From the NCBI RefSeq assembly GCF_001419765.1, contig NZ_LIRK01000074.1:1-36065 (forward strand): 36,065 nt of DNA, in the 5' to 3' direction. A program made the position numbers and the translations under genes. This document shows positions 1-7,134 of the stretch, piece after piece. The notes below the pieces were generated by a model that searched no databases, had not been told where the DNA came from, and was given only the letters and a program-made list of their open reading frames with translations. Numbering within the stretch: the stretch's first letter is position 1; each line of letters starts with the position of its first letter. Source of the stretch: Streptomyces torulosus. Lineage in GTDB: Bacteria; Actinomycetota; Actinomycetes; Streptomycetales; Streptomycetaceae.

Positions 1-66
1 AGTTTTCCCCACCGAGTCGGTCTACCGAGAAAGGCATGCGCCCAGACCGACCCGAAGGAGCCTCGG

Positions 67-672
67 ATGACCGTCGACGACAGCGGCCCCCTCCCCACCC
101 CCCTCGATCTCACCGCGCAGACCCGCGCCGTGGCCCGCCTCGTCCGGGCCGTGGGCGACGCGCAGCTCTCCGGCGTGACCCCCTGTCCCGCGTACGCCGT
201 GCGGCACCTCCTCGGGCATCTGCTCGGTCTCTCCGTAGCCTTCCGGGACGCCGCCCGCAAGGACCTGGGGCCCACGACGGACACCGACCCCGGCTCCTCC
301 CTCCCCGACATCGGCCCCGACTGGCGCGAGGCCCTGCCCCGGACGCTCGGCGAACTCGCGGAGGCGTGGCGCGACCCGGCCGCCTGGACCGGCGACACCC
401 GGGCGGGCGGTGTGCCGCTGCCGGGGGCCGTCGCCGGTGCCGTCGCCGTGAACGAACTCGTCGTGCACGGCTGGGACCTCGCCCGCGCCACCGGCCAGGA
501 GTACGAGCCGGACCCGGACGCCCTGGCCGCCTCCCACGACTTCCTCGCCGCGTCAGTCGGCGACCCGAGCCGGGACAGCATTTTCGGCCCCGTCGTGGCC
601 GTCCCGGACGACGCGCCCCTCCTCGACCGCGCCATCGGCCTGAGCGGACGCGACCCGAACTGGAAGGCGTAG
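67..672 (+). CDS. TIGR03086 family metal-binding protein (DinB/maleylpyruvate isomerase-like fold)
   Basis: The 201-residue protein resembles the TIGR03086 / mycothiol-dependent maleylpyruvate isomerase N-terminal family, four-helix-bundle proteins of the DinB superfamily that bind a metal through His/Glu/His. The likely ligands are visible: H51 in the HLLGHLLGL helix, and E130 and H134 in VNELVVHGWDLA. That family also typically has a TPCPxYxVRxLLGH signature, here residues 38-51. The ATG at 67 follows an AAGGAG ribosome site at 55-60 with good spacing. The substrate is unknown; many members are annotated only as metal-binding or as thiol-dependent S-transferases. It is followed by a hairpin and the unrelated hydrolase gene at 739, so nothing nearby gives its role. 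Family assignment is fairly sure; function is not. Confidence 0.8.
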   Translation: MTVDDSGPLPTPLDLTAQTRAVARLVRAVGDAQLSGVTPCPAYAVRHLLGHLLGLSVAFRDAARKDLGPTTDTDPGSSLPDIGPDWREALPRTLGELAEAWRDPAAWTGDTRAGGVPLPGAVAGAVAVNELVVHGWDLARATGQEYEPDPDALAASHDFLAASVGDPSRDSIFGPVVAVPDDAPLLDRAIGLSGRDPNWKA

Positions 673-701
673 GCGCTCCCCAGACAGAACACGCGAAATC
701 C

Positions 702-723
702 GGCGCGGGCTCCCGCCCGCGTC
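702..723. terminator. GC-rich hairpin between the first two genes
   Basis: CGCGGGC at 704-710 pairs with GCCCGCG at 715-721 around a TCCC loop, extendable by one wobble and one GC pair. There is no T-tract. It could end the first transcript, but it also lies just upstream of the -10-like sequence of the next gene. Confidence 0.35.
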
Positions 724-724
724 C

Positions 725-730
725 GTACGC
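725..730 (+). promoter_or_regulatory. Possible -10 element for a leaderless transcript
   Basis: TACGCT lies 8 nt before the ATG at 739, and no Shine-Dalgarno sequence precedes that ATG. In actinobacteria a TANNNT box at 6-8 nt before a start codon often marks a leaderless mRNA. No clear -35 box is seen. Confidence 0.35.
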
Positions 731-738
731 TCCCCCAC

Positions 739-1488
739 ATGCCCCTGAGCCTCACCGTCCTCGGCACCGCCTCTCCGCATCCCCGACCGGGCCGGCCCGC
801 CTCCGGGTATCTGCTGCGGGGCGGGGGCGCGGAGATATGGGTGGACGCCGGGTTCGGTACCTTCGCCGAGTTGCAGCGGCACACGGACCCCGCGAGGCTC
901 ACGGCGATCTGGCTGTCCCATCTACACGCCGACCACAGCGCCGATCTGCTCGCCGCCGCGTACGGCTTCGCGTACGGCGGCCTCACTCTGCCCGCCCCGA
1001 TCCCCGTCTACGCGCCCGACGGCTGCGCGCAGCGGGTCGCGGGCTTCTTCGGCCGGCCGGACACCGCCTTCCTGAGCAGCGTGTTCGAGTTCCGCCCGCT
1101 GTACGACGGGCACACCGCCCGGCACTGGAACCTCACCCTCACCGCGCGTGCCGTCGTCCACGACGCGGAGGCGTACGGGCTGCGCGCCGAGTGCCAGGGG
1201 CGGGTGTTCGCGTACTCGGGGGACAGCGGGCCGTGCGACGTGCTCACCCACCTCGCGGGCAGCGCCGACCTCTTCCTGTGCGAGGCGGACGTCACCGCGC
1301 ATCGCGAAGGCGAACCCCGGGTGCATCTCACGCCGGAGGAGGCCGGAACGTACGCCAAGGGAGCGAGCCGGCTGCTCGTCACCCATGTGGGACCCACGCT
1401 GACCAGGGAGGAAGCCGCCGGACGCGCGGCCGTGGCGTTCGGCGGGCCCACCGAGAGCGCGCGTGAGGGCGACACCAGGATCGTGTGA
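739..1488 (+). CDS. MBL-fold metallo-hydrolase (RNase Z-like type)
   Basis: The 249-residue protein has the metallo-beta-lactamase fold. The zinc motif H-x-H-x-D-H is at residues 61-66 (HLHADH), the opening strand and loop are at 4-17 (SLTVLGTASPHP), and later metal-ligand candidates are in AYSGDSGPC and VTHVGPTLT. This layout matches the RNase Z/ElaC-like and cyclic-phosphodiesterase-like branch, called only 'MBL fold metallo-hydrolase' in actinobacteria. It has no signal peptide, so it is probably cytosolic. No ribosome site is visible before the ATG, whereas a TACGCT -10-like box sits 8 nt upstream, so a leaderless transcript is plausible. The substrate is unknown. Confidence 0.85.
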   Translation: MPLSLTVLGTASPHPRPGRPASGYLLRGGGAEIWVDAGFGTFAELQRHTDPARLTAIWLSHLHADHSADLLAAAYGFAYGGLTLPAPIPVYAPDGCAQRVAGFFGRPDTAFLSSVFEFRPLYDGHTARHWNLTLTARAVVHDAEAYGLRAECQGRVFAYSGDSGPCDVLTHLAGSADLFLCEADVTAHREGEPRVHLTPEEAGTYAKGASRLLVTHVGPTLTREEAAGRAAVAFGGPTESAREGDTRIV

Positions 1489-1518
1489 CGGCGACCACGG
1501 ATTCTTCTGCCGGAAGCA

Positions 1519-1547
1519 TTGACGAAACCCGAGCCCCCTCCTACCTT
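1519..1547 (+). promoter_or_regulatory. Candidate sigma70-type promoter for the GntR-led operon
   Basis: TTGACG at 1519-1524 is separated by exactly 17 nt from TACCTT at 1542-1547, a good match to the vegetative sigma-HrdB consensus. The predicted start of transcription is near 1554, about 85 nt upstream of the regulator. Confidence 0.55.
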
Positions 1548-1555
1548 CAACGCGT

Positions 1556-1608
1556 CGTACTTCGTACGTCATATATGAGACGCGATACGCGAGATCAGAT
1601 ACGTGAGA
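1556..1608 (+). promoter_or_regulatory. Candidate operator region upstream of the GntR gene
   Basis: Three dyad or direct repeats follow the promoter: CGTAC-TTC-GTACG (1556-1568), the perfect palindrome TCATATATGA (1569-1578), and direct repeats GATACGCGAGA (1584-1594) and GATACGTGAGA (1598-1608) with 14-nt period. GntR/FCD proteins bind short palindromes, and autoregulation is common in the family, so this is a reasonable operator candidate. Binding is inferred. Confidence 0.4.
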
Positions 1609-1639
1609 CGCCGGGACCGGCAGCTCGTGGGGGATCTCC

Positions 1640-2368
1640 GTGACATTCGAGAGGCCGCGCATGACCTCTGTGCCCACGCCGATCCCGTCCCGCACGCAGT
1701 TCGTGCTGGAGGGGATCAAACACCGCATTCTCACCGGCCAGTTGACGCCAGGTCAGGCCCTGGTCGAGACCGAGCTGGCCGCGCAGTTCGGGGTGTCCAA
1801 GACGCCCGTGCGCGAGGCGCTGAAGACGCTGGCCGGCACCGGGCTCGTCGTGATGAGCCAGTACAAGGGCGTCACGGTGCGCATGGTGGACGCGGACATG
1901 GCGCGCGAGGTCTACGACGTACGGCTGCTCCTGGAGCCGGAGGCCCTGCGCCGCTCGGTGCGGCGCGGCGCCTCGTGGGACGCGGCGAGCGACGCGCTGA
2001 CCCGGGCCGACGAGGCCACGGACACCGCCGAACGGTCCCTTGCGAACCGGGAGTTCCACCGCGCGCTCTACGTGCCCTGCGGCAACCCGCTGCTCGGCCG
2101 GATGCTCGACGAGGTGCGCGACCAGGCCGCCCTGGTGTCCGCCGTCGCCTGGGCCGCCGACCCCTCGTGGGAGCGGGAGGCCGCCGAGCACCGGGAGATC
2201 CTGCGGCTCGCCCTCGACGGCGACGCCGACGGCGCGGCCGCCGCCCTGCACGCGCACATCGCCTCGTTCGTCGAGCGGGCCTTCCCGGGAGCCCACGACG
2301 GCGACGAGGGCCCGCCCGTCGGCCGGATCCAGGGAGACCAGGACCCCCGGCCCCGCACCACCCCGTAA
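1640..2368 (+). CDS. GntR family transcriptional regulator, FCD (FadR) subfamily
   Basis: This is a DNA-binding repressor or activator with an N-terminal winged helix (about residues 18-80; LVETELAAQFGVSKTPVREAL is the recognition region) and a C-terminal FCD ligand domain. The FCD metal and ligand residues fall in REFHRALY and AEHREILRLALDGD. FCD regulators usually sense small carboxylates such as sugar acids, which fits the dehydratase genes downstream. The chosen GTG at 1640 follows GGGGA at 1629-1633; an in-frame ATG at 1661 after GAGAGG is equally possible and would remove seven residues. It leads the operon and probably controls it from the palindromes just upstream. The ligand is not known. 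Confidence 0.88.
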   Translation: MTFERPRMTSVPTPIPSRTQFVLEGIKHRILTGQLTPGQALVETELAAQFGVSKTPVREALKTLAGTGLVVMSQYKGVTVRMVDADMAREVYDVRLLLEPEALRRSVRRGASWDAASDALTRADEATDTAERSLANREFHRALYVPCGNPLLGRMLDEVRDQAALVSAVAWAADPSWEREAAEHREILRLALDGDADGAAAALHAHIASFVERAFPGAHDGDEGPPVGRIQGDQDPRPRTTP

Positions 2369-2438
2369 GCCCCCGAGTTCACGAGGCCGCGGCCGCGCAG
2401 GCGGCGGCCTCCGCAGTCCTCGCAGAGGAAGGTCATCC

Positions 2439-3350
2439 ATGAGCAGCGTGACGTTCGAGACCCAACGGACGGCTCTGGCCGACGTGGTGGCCATCCCGGT
2501 GACTCCGTTCGCCGAGGACGGCACCGTCGACCAGGGCGCCCACCGGGCCCTGCTGCGTCGGCTGCTCGACGGAGGGATCACCACCCTCACGCCCAACGGC
2601 AACACCGGCGAGTTCTACGCCCTCACCCCCGAGGAGCGGCGCCTGGTCACCGAGCTGACCATGGACGAGGTCGGCGACCGCGCCGTGGTCCTGGTCGGCG
2701 TCGGACACGACATCCCGACCGCGGTCGCCTCCGCCGGGCACGCCCGCGCGGCCGGCGCCCAGATGGTGATGGTCCACCAGCCGGTCCACCCCTACGTCTC
2801 GCAGGGCGGCTGGGTCGACTACCACCGGGCCATCGCCGAGGCCGTGCCGGAGCTGGGCGTCGTGCCCTACATCCGCAACGCGCAGCTGTCCGGCGCCCGG
2901 CTCGCCGAACTCGCCGACGACTGCCCGAACGTGATCGGCGTGAAGTACGCCGTCCCGGACGCGGCGCGCTTCGCCGCCTTCGCCCGCGACGCCGGCCTGG
3001 ACCGCTTCGTCTGGGTGGCCGGACTCGCCGAACCGTACGCCCCCTCGTACTTCTCGGCGGGCGCCACCGGCTTCACCTCGGGGCTCGTCAATGTCGCCCC
3101 GGCCGTCTCGCTGAACATGATGGAAGCGCTTCGATCGGGCGACTACCCGGCCGCCATGAAGGTCTGGGAGCAGATCCGCCGCTTCGAGGAGCTGCGCGCC
3201 GCGAACGGCTCCGCCGACAACGTGACCGTGGTCAAGGAGGCCCTCGCCTCGCTCGGCCTGTGCCGCCGGGACGTCCGGGCGCCCAGCAAAGGCCTGCCCG
3301 AGGACGAGCGGGCCGAGGTCGCCTCCATCGCCGCGGGGTGGTCGGTATGA
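2439..3350 (+). CDS. Dihydrodipicolinate synthase/N-acetylneuraminate lyase family protein (probable keto-deoxy sugar-acid dehydratase or aldolase)
   Basis: The 303-residue TIM barrel belongs to the DHDPS/NAL class I aldolase family. The Schiff-base lysine is K169 (IGVKYA), the proton-relay tyrosine is Y144 (VVPYIRN), and the keto-acid loop is GNTGEFY at 54-60. It is unlikely to be the lysine-pathway DapA, because it is fused by a 4-nt overlap to an IlvD/Edd sugar-acid dehydratase gene. Family members paired like this include 5-dehydro-4-deoxyglucarate dehydratase and L-2-keto-3-deoxyarabonate dehydratase, both yielding alpha-ketoglutarate semialdehyde. The ATG at 2439 follows AGAGGAAGG at 2424-2432. 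A palindrome GAAGCGCTTC sits inside the gene at 3123-3132, with a CTT leucine codon that is uncommon in this genus. The exact substrate is inferred only. Confidence 0.85.
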   Translation: MSSVTFETQRTALADVVAIPVTPFAEDGTVDQGAHRALLRRLLDGGITTLTPNGNTGEFYALTPEERRLVTELTMDEVGDRAVVLVGVGHDIPTAVASAGHARAAGAQMVMVHQPVHPYVSQGGWVDYHRAIAEAVPELGVVPYIRNAQLSGARLAELADDCPNVIGVKYAVPDAARFAAFARDAGLDRFVWVAGLAEPYAPSYFSAGATGFTSGLVNVAPAVSLNMMEALRSGDYPAAMKVWEQIRRFEELRAANGSADNVTVVKEALASLGLCRRDVRAPSKGLPEDERAEVASIAAGWSV

Positions 3351-5095
3351 CGAAGCCGGTCGACATGAGGAAGCCGGAGGAACTCCGCAGCCACCAGTGG
3401 TACGGCAGCGGCGTCTCGTCGGGGCTGCGCGCCTTCAGCCACCGCGCCCGCACCCGCCAGCTCGGCTATCTGCCCGAGGAGCACCTGGGCAAGCCGGTCA
3501 TCGCGATCCTGAACACCTGGTCGGACATCAACCCCTGCCATGTGCACCTGCGGGACCGCGCGCAGGCGGTCAAGCGGGGTGTGTGGCAGGCGGGTGGTTT
3601 CCCGCTGGAGTTCCCGGTCTCCACCCTCTCGGAGACCTTCCAGAAGCCGACCCCGATGCTCTACCGCAACATGCTCGCGATGGAGACCGAGGAACTGCTC
3701 CGCTCGTACCCGGTCGACGGGGCCGTGCTGATGGGCGGCTGCGACAAGTCCACGCCCGCCCTCCTGATGGGCGCCGCCAGCGTCGACCTGCCGACGGTGT
3801 TCGTGCCCGCCGGGCCCATGCTGCCGGGGCACTGGCGCAACGAGGTCCTCGGCTCCGGCACCGACATGTGGAAGTACTGGGACGACCGGCGCGCCGGGCT
3901 CATCGGCGACTGCGAGATGACCGAACTGGAGTCCGGTCTGGCCCGTTCGCCCGGTCACTGCATGACGATGGGCACGGCCTCCACGCTCACCGCCGCCGCC
4001 GAGGCCCTCGGGGTCACGGTCCCCGGCGCGTCGAGCATCCCGGCCGTCGACTCCGGGCACGACCGGATGGCCGCCAGGTCCGGCCTGCGGATCGTCGAAC
4101 TGGTCCACAAGGACCGCAAGTTGAGCGACATCCTCACCGCCGACGCCTTCGAGGACGCCGTCACCACCGTCCTCGGGCTCGGCGGCTCCACCAACGCGGT
4201 CATCCACCTCATCGCCATGGCCGGCCGCGCCGGCGTCAAGCTCACCCTGGACGACTTCGACCGCATCGCCCGCACGGTCCCGGTGCTGGCCGACGTCCGT
4301 CCCGGCGGTCAGACGTACCTGATGGAGGACTTCCACTTCGCGGGAGGTCTGCCCGGGTTCCTCTCCCGGATCACCGACCTGCTGCACCTGGACCGGCCGA
4401 CCGTCTCCCACGACACGCTGCGCGAGCAGCTCGACGGGGCGCTCGTCCACAACGACGCCGTGATCCGCACCCGCGAGAACCCCCTCGCCGCCGAGGGCGG
4501 GGTCGCCGTCCTGCGCGGCAACCTCTGCCCCGACGGCGCGGTCATCAAGCACATCGCCGCCGAGCGCCACCTGCTCAAGCACACCGGTCCCGCGGTCGTC
4601 TTCGACGACTACAAGACCATGCAGCGCACCATCAACGACCCGTCCCTCGGCATCACCGCCGACAGCGTCCTCGTCCTGCGCAACTCCGGCCCCAAGGGCG
4701 GCCCCGGCATGCCCGAGTACGGGATGCTGCCCATCCCCGACCACCTGCTGAAGCAGGGCGTACGGGACATGGTGCGGATCTCCGACGCCCGGATGAGCGG
4801 CACCAGTTACGGCGCCTGCGTGCTGCACGTCGCGCCGGAGTCGTACATCGGGGGCCCGCTCGCCCTGGTCCGCACCGGCGACCCGATCACCCTCGACGTC
4901 GAGGCGCGCACCCTCCATCTCCACGTGGACGACGAGGAGCTGGAGGGCCGCCGAGCGGAGTGGACCGAGCCGCCCACCCGCTACGAACGCGGCTACGGCG
5001 CCCTCTACAACGACCAGATCACCCAGGCCGACACCGGCTGCGACTTCGAGTTCCTGGCCAGACCGGGCAAGGTCCCGGACCCCTACGCGGGCTGA
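3347..5095 (+). CDS. IlvD/Edd family dehydratase (sugar-acid dehydratase, L-arabonate/xylonate/galactarate type)
   Basis: The 582-residue protein has all hallmarks of the [2Fe-2S]-dependent IlvD/Edd family. The three cluster cysteines are C64 (NTWSDINPCHVHLRD), C132 (MGGCDKSTPA) and C205 (SPGHCMTMGTAST); GGSTNAVIH and the C-terminal RISDARMSGTSYGACVLH are also present. From recollection of family members, the NTWSD and GGCDK signatures are closer to pentonate or hexarate dehydratases such as L-arabinonate dehydratase than to dihydroxy-acid dehydratase of valine synthesis. It would dehydrate an aldonic or aldaric acid to a 2-keto-3-deoxy acid, the substrate class of the upstream gene. Its ATG overlaps the upstream stop (ATGA), so the two are translationally coupled. 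Confidence 0.88.
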   Translation: MTKPVDMRKPEELRSHQWYGSGVSSGLRAFSHRARTRQLGYLPEEHLGKPVIAILNTWSDINPCHVHLRDRAQAVKRGVWQAGGFPLEFPVSTLSETFQKPTPMLYRNMLAMETEELLRSYPVDGAVLMGGCDKSTPALLMGAASVDLPTVFVPAGPMLPGHWRNEVLGSGTDMWKYWDDRRAGLIGDCEMTELESGLARSPGHCMTMGTASTLTAAAEALGVTVPGASSIPAVDSGHDRMAARSGLRIVELVHKDRKLSDILTADAFEDAVTTVLGLGGSTNAVIHLIAMAGRAGVKLTLDDFDRIARTVPVLADVRPGGQTYLMEDFHFAGGLPGFLSRITDLLHLDRPTVSHDTLREQLDGALVHNDAVIRTRENPLAAEGGVAVLRGNLCPDGAVIKHIAAERHLLKHTGPAVVFDDYKTMQRTINDPSLGITADSVLVLRNSGPKGGPGMPEYGMLPIPDHLLKQGVRDMVRISDARMSGTSYGACVLHVAPESYIGGPLALVRTGDPITLDVEARTLHLHVDDEELEGRRAEWTEPPTRYERGYGALYNDQITQADTGCDFEFLARPGKVPDPYAG

Positions 5096-5118
5096 ACACT
5101 CTGACGCCGGGTGCCGAC

Positions 5119-5150
5119 AAGGGGCGCGGGGAACTGCGTGACAAGCCCCC
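5119..5150 (+). repeat. Short Streptomyces-type intergenic repeat, copy 1
   Basis: This stretch carries the GGGGCGCGGGGAACTGCGTG motif followed by ACAAGCCCC. The same core, in the opposite orientation, lies at 15230-15271, and a decayed one near 33822-33845. From general knowledge this motif is abundant between genes of many Streptomyces genomes. It may fold as GGGGC..GCCCC and act as a terminator or mRNA stabiliser. Confidence 0.55.
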
Positions 5151-5152
5151 AC

Positions 5153-5176
5153 GCACCCGCACCCGCACCCGCACCC
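5153..5176 (+). repeat. Tandem GCACCC hexamer, four copies
   Basis: Four exact GCACCC units in a row lie directly after the intergenic repeat, in a non-coding stretch between the dehydratase and permease genes. Confidence 0.7.
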
Positions 5177-5233
5177 GCGACCGATCCGCAAGCCGCGTCC
5201 CCGTTCCGCGAACCACCCCCCTCTGCCCAGCGA

Positions 5234-5245
5234 GAAAGCGCTTCC
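5234..5245. promoter_or_regulatory. LacI-family-like operator upstream of the transporter operon
   Basis: GAAAGCGCTTCC contains the palindrome AAGCGCTT (5236-5243), the core recognised by many LacI/GalR-family repressors of sugar operons. It lies 46 nt before the permease start. No LacI-type gene is in the window, so the regulator would be elsewhere. Confidence 0.45.
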
Positions 5246-5290
5246 TGCACCACAACGCGCAACGACGTACCCAGAAACGGAGCCCCAGTC

Positions 5291-6235
5291 ATGGCCCAAG
5301 CCGCAGCCGTGGCGAAACCGCCCGCGCCACCCCGGCGGAGCCGTGCGCGCCGTGCCTCCGCGACCCCGCGCAGGCTGCCCTACCTGCTGATCGCCCCGGC
5401 CGCCCTGCTCATGCTGGGCTTCATCGCCTACCCGGTCGTCAGCGTCTTCTACTACAGCCTGCAGCACTACAACCCCACCAAGCCCTGGCGGAACGGCTTC
5501 GCCGGCTTCGACAACTTCGTCCACGCCTTCACCGAGGACCCGCTGTTCTGGGACACCCTCGTCTTCAGCGCCAAGTGGGTCGTCGTCGAGGTCGGGCTCC
5601 AGCTGCTGTTCGGTCTCGCGCTGGCGCTGATCGTCAACCAGACGTTCGTCGGCCGGGCCCTCGGCCGCGCACTCGTCTTCTCGCCGTGGGCCGTCTCCGG
5701 TGTCCTCACCTCCGCGATCTGGGTGCTCCTCTACAACTCCCAGACGGGTATCACCCGTTACCTCGCGGACATCGGCATCGGCGAGTACGGCACCAGCTGG
5801 CTCTCCGACACCTCCACCGTCTTCTCGGCGGCGGTCGTCGCCGACCTGTGGCGCGGTGTCCCCTTCTTCGCGATCCTCATCCTCGCCGACCTCCAGTCCA
5901 TCTCGAAGGACCTCTACGAGGCCGCCGAGGTCGACGGCGCGAGCCGCGTCCGGCAGTTCTTCCACATCACGCTGCCGCACCTCAAGGACGCGATCATCCT
6001 CTCCACGCTGCTGCGCGCGGTGTGGGAGTTCAACAACGTCGACCTCCTCTACACCCTGACCGGCGGCGGACCCGCGGGCGAGACCACCACGCTCCCGCTG
6101 TACATCGCCAACACCTCGGTCGACGCCCACAACTTCGGCTACGCGTCCGCCCTGACCACGGTCGCGTTCGTGATCCTGCTCTTCTGCTCGATGGTCTATC
6201 TGCGGCTGAGCAAGTTCGGAGGCGAGTCCAAGTGA
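5291..6235 (+). CDS. Carbohydrate ABC transporter permease (MalF/UgpA type)
   Basis: This 314-residue inner-membrane permease has about six transmembrane helices, the first at about residues 33-55 (YLLIAPAALLMLGFIAYPVVSVF). The cytoplasmic EAA loop that docks the ATPase reads YEAAEVDGASRVRQFFHITLPHL. It has the short basic N-terminus usual for the sugar (CUT1) class. The ATG at 5291 is chosen because the protein begins in the normal place there; a longer frame upstream runs through the non-coding repeats. Its partner permease overlaps the end by 4 nt. The substrate is probably a pectin-derived oligo- or monosaccharide, judged from the neighbours. No ATPase gene is near, consistent with use of a shared MsiK-type ATPase. 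Confidence 0.9.
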   Translation: MAQAAAVAKPPAPPRRSRARRASATPRRLPYLLIAPAALLMLGFIAYPVVSVFYYSLQHYNPTKPWRNGFAGFDNFVHAFTEDPLFWDTLVFSAKWVVVEVGLQLLFGLALALIVNQTFVGRALGRALVFSPWAVSGVLTSAIWVLLYNSQTGITRYLADIGIGEYGTSWLSDTSTVFSAAVVADLWRGVPFFAILILADLQSISKDLYEAAEVDGASRVRQFFHITLPHLKDAIILSTLLRAVWEFNNVDLLYTLTGGGPAGETTTLPLYIANTSVDAHNFGYASALTTVAFVILLFCSMVYLRLSKFGGESK

Positions 6236-7134
6236 TCACCAAGGACGCCGAGAAGGTCGCTCCGGTGACGCCCGCGCCGGCGGCCGAGGAGCCCCCGCAG
6301 CGGCCCCGCAAGCAGCACCGCGCCTGGGACGAGGTGCCCCGCTGGCAGATCTATCTGCCCCTGTCGATCTACCTCGTCTTCACCCTCGTCCCCTTCTACT
6401 GGATCCTGCTGTTCGCGCTCCGCAAGCCCGGCTCGACCTCGCTCGTGCCGTGGCCCATCACGTTCGAGCACTTCGAGAAGGTGTGGAACGAGCGCAGCTT
6501 CGGCACCTACTTCCAGAACAGCGTGCTCGTCGGGGTCGTCACCCTGCTGATGACCACGCTCGTCGCCCTCGCCGGTGGCTACGCCCTCGCCCGCTTCGAC
6601 TTCAAGATCAAGCGCGGCTTCATGCTGGCGCTGCTGTGCTCCCAGTTCGTCCCGGGCGCACTGCTCCTCGTACCGCTGTTCCAGATCTTCGCCGAGCTGC
6701 GGATGATCAACTCGCTCGGCAGCGTCATCCTCGCCGAGACGGTCTTCCAGCTGCCGCTGTCGATCATCCTGATCAGCAACTTCATCAAGAACGTGCCGTA
6801 TTCGCTGGAGGAGGCGGCCTGGGTCGACGGCTGCAACCGGTTCACCGCGTTCCGGGTGGTCGTGCTGCCGCTGCTGCGGCCCGGTCTGATCGCCGTCGGC
6901 TCCTTCGCCTTCGTGCACTCCTGGAACCACTTCCTGTTCGCGCTGATGTTCCTCAGCAACCAGGAGAAGCAGACCATCCCGGTCGGCCTGAACACCCTGC
7001 TCAGCGCCGACAGCGTCGACCTGGGCGCGCTCGCCGCGGGCGGCATCATCGCCGCCGTCCCGGTCGTGATCGTCTTCGCCTTCATCCAGAAGTGGCTGAT
7101 CACCGGCTTCAGCGCGGGGGCGGTGAAGGGATGA
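6232..7134 (+). CDS. Carbohydrate ABC transporter permease (MalG/UgpE type)
   Basis: The 300-residue second permease has about six membrane helices, beginning about residues 38-63 (IYLPLSIYLVFTLVPFYWILL), and the EAA loop EEAAWVDGCNRFTAFRVVVLPLLRPG. The start is the GTG in a GTGA overlap with the upstream permease, preceded by GGAGG at 6218-6222. It forms the heterodimeric channel with the gene before it. The alanine- and proline-rich first 30 residues are poorly conserved in the family. The next gene, a secreted lyase, overlaps its stop by 4 nt, a tight coupling of transport and extracellular depolymerisation. Confidence 0.92.
   Translation: MITKDAEKVAPVTPAPAAEEPPQRPRKQHRAWDEVPRWQIYLPLSIYLVFTLVPFYWILLFALRKPGSTSLVPWPITFEHFEKVWNERSFGTYFQNSVLVGVVTLLMTTLVALAGGYALARFDFKIKRGFMLALLCSQFVPGALLLVPLFQIFAELRMINSLGSVILAETVFQLPLSIILISNFIKNVPYSLEEAAWVDGCNRFTAFRVVVLPLLRPGLIAVGSFAFVHSWNHFLFALMFLSNQEKQTIPVGLNTLLSADSVDLGALAAGGIIAAVPVVIVFAFIQKWLITGFSAGAVKG

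Noticed and set aside
5153..5176. GCACCC repeats considered as a CRISPR-like array
   Set aside because: There are no spacers, units are only six bases, and no cas gene is present; it is a simple tandem repeat.
3143..6130. A 995-codon open frame on the minus strand across the dehydratase and permease genes
   Set aside because: It is antisense to four well-recognised genes; long open frames opposite high-GC genes are an expected effect of codon bias, and its sequence (D/G/V-rich low complexity) matches no family.
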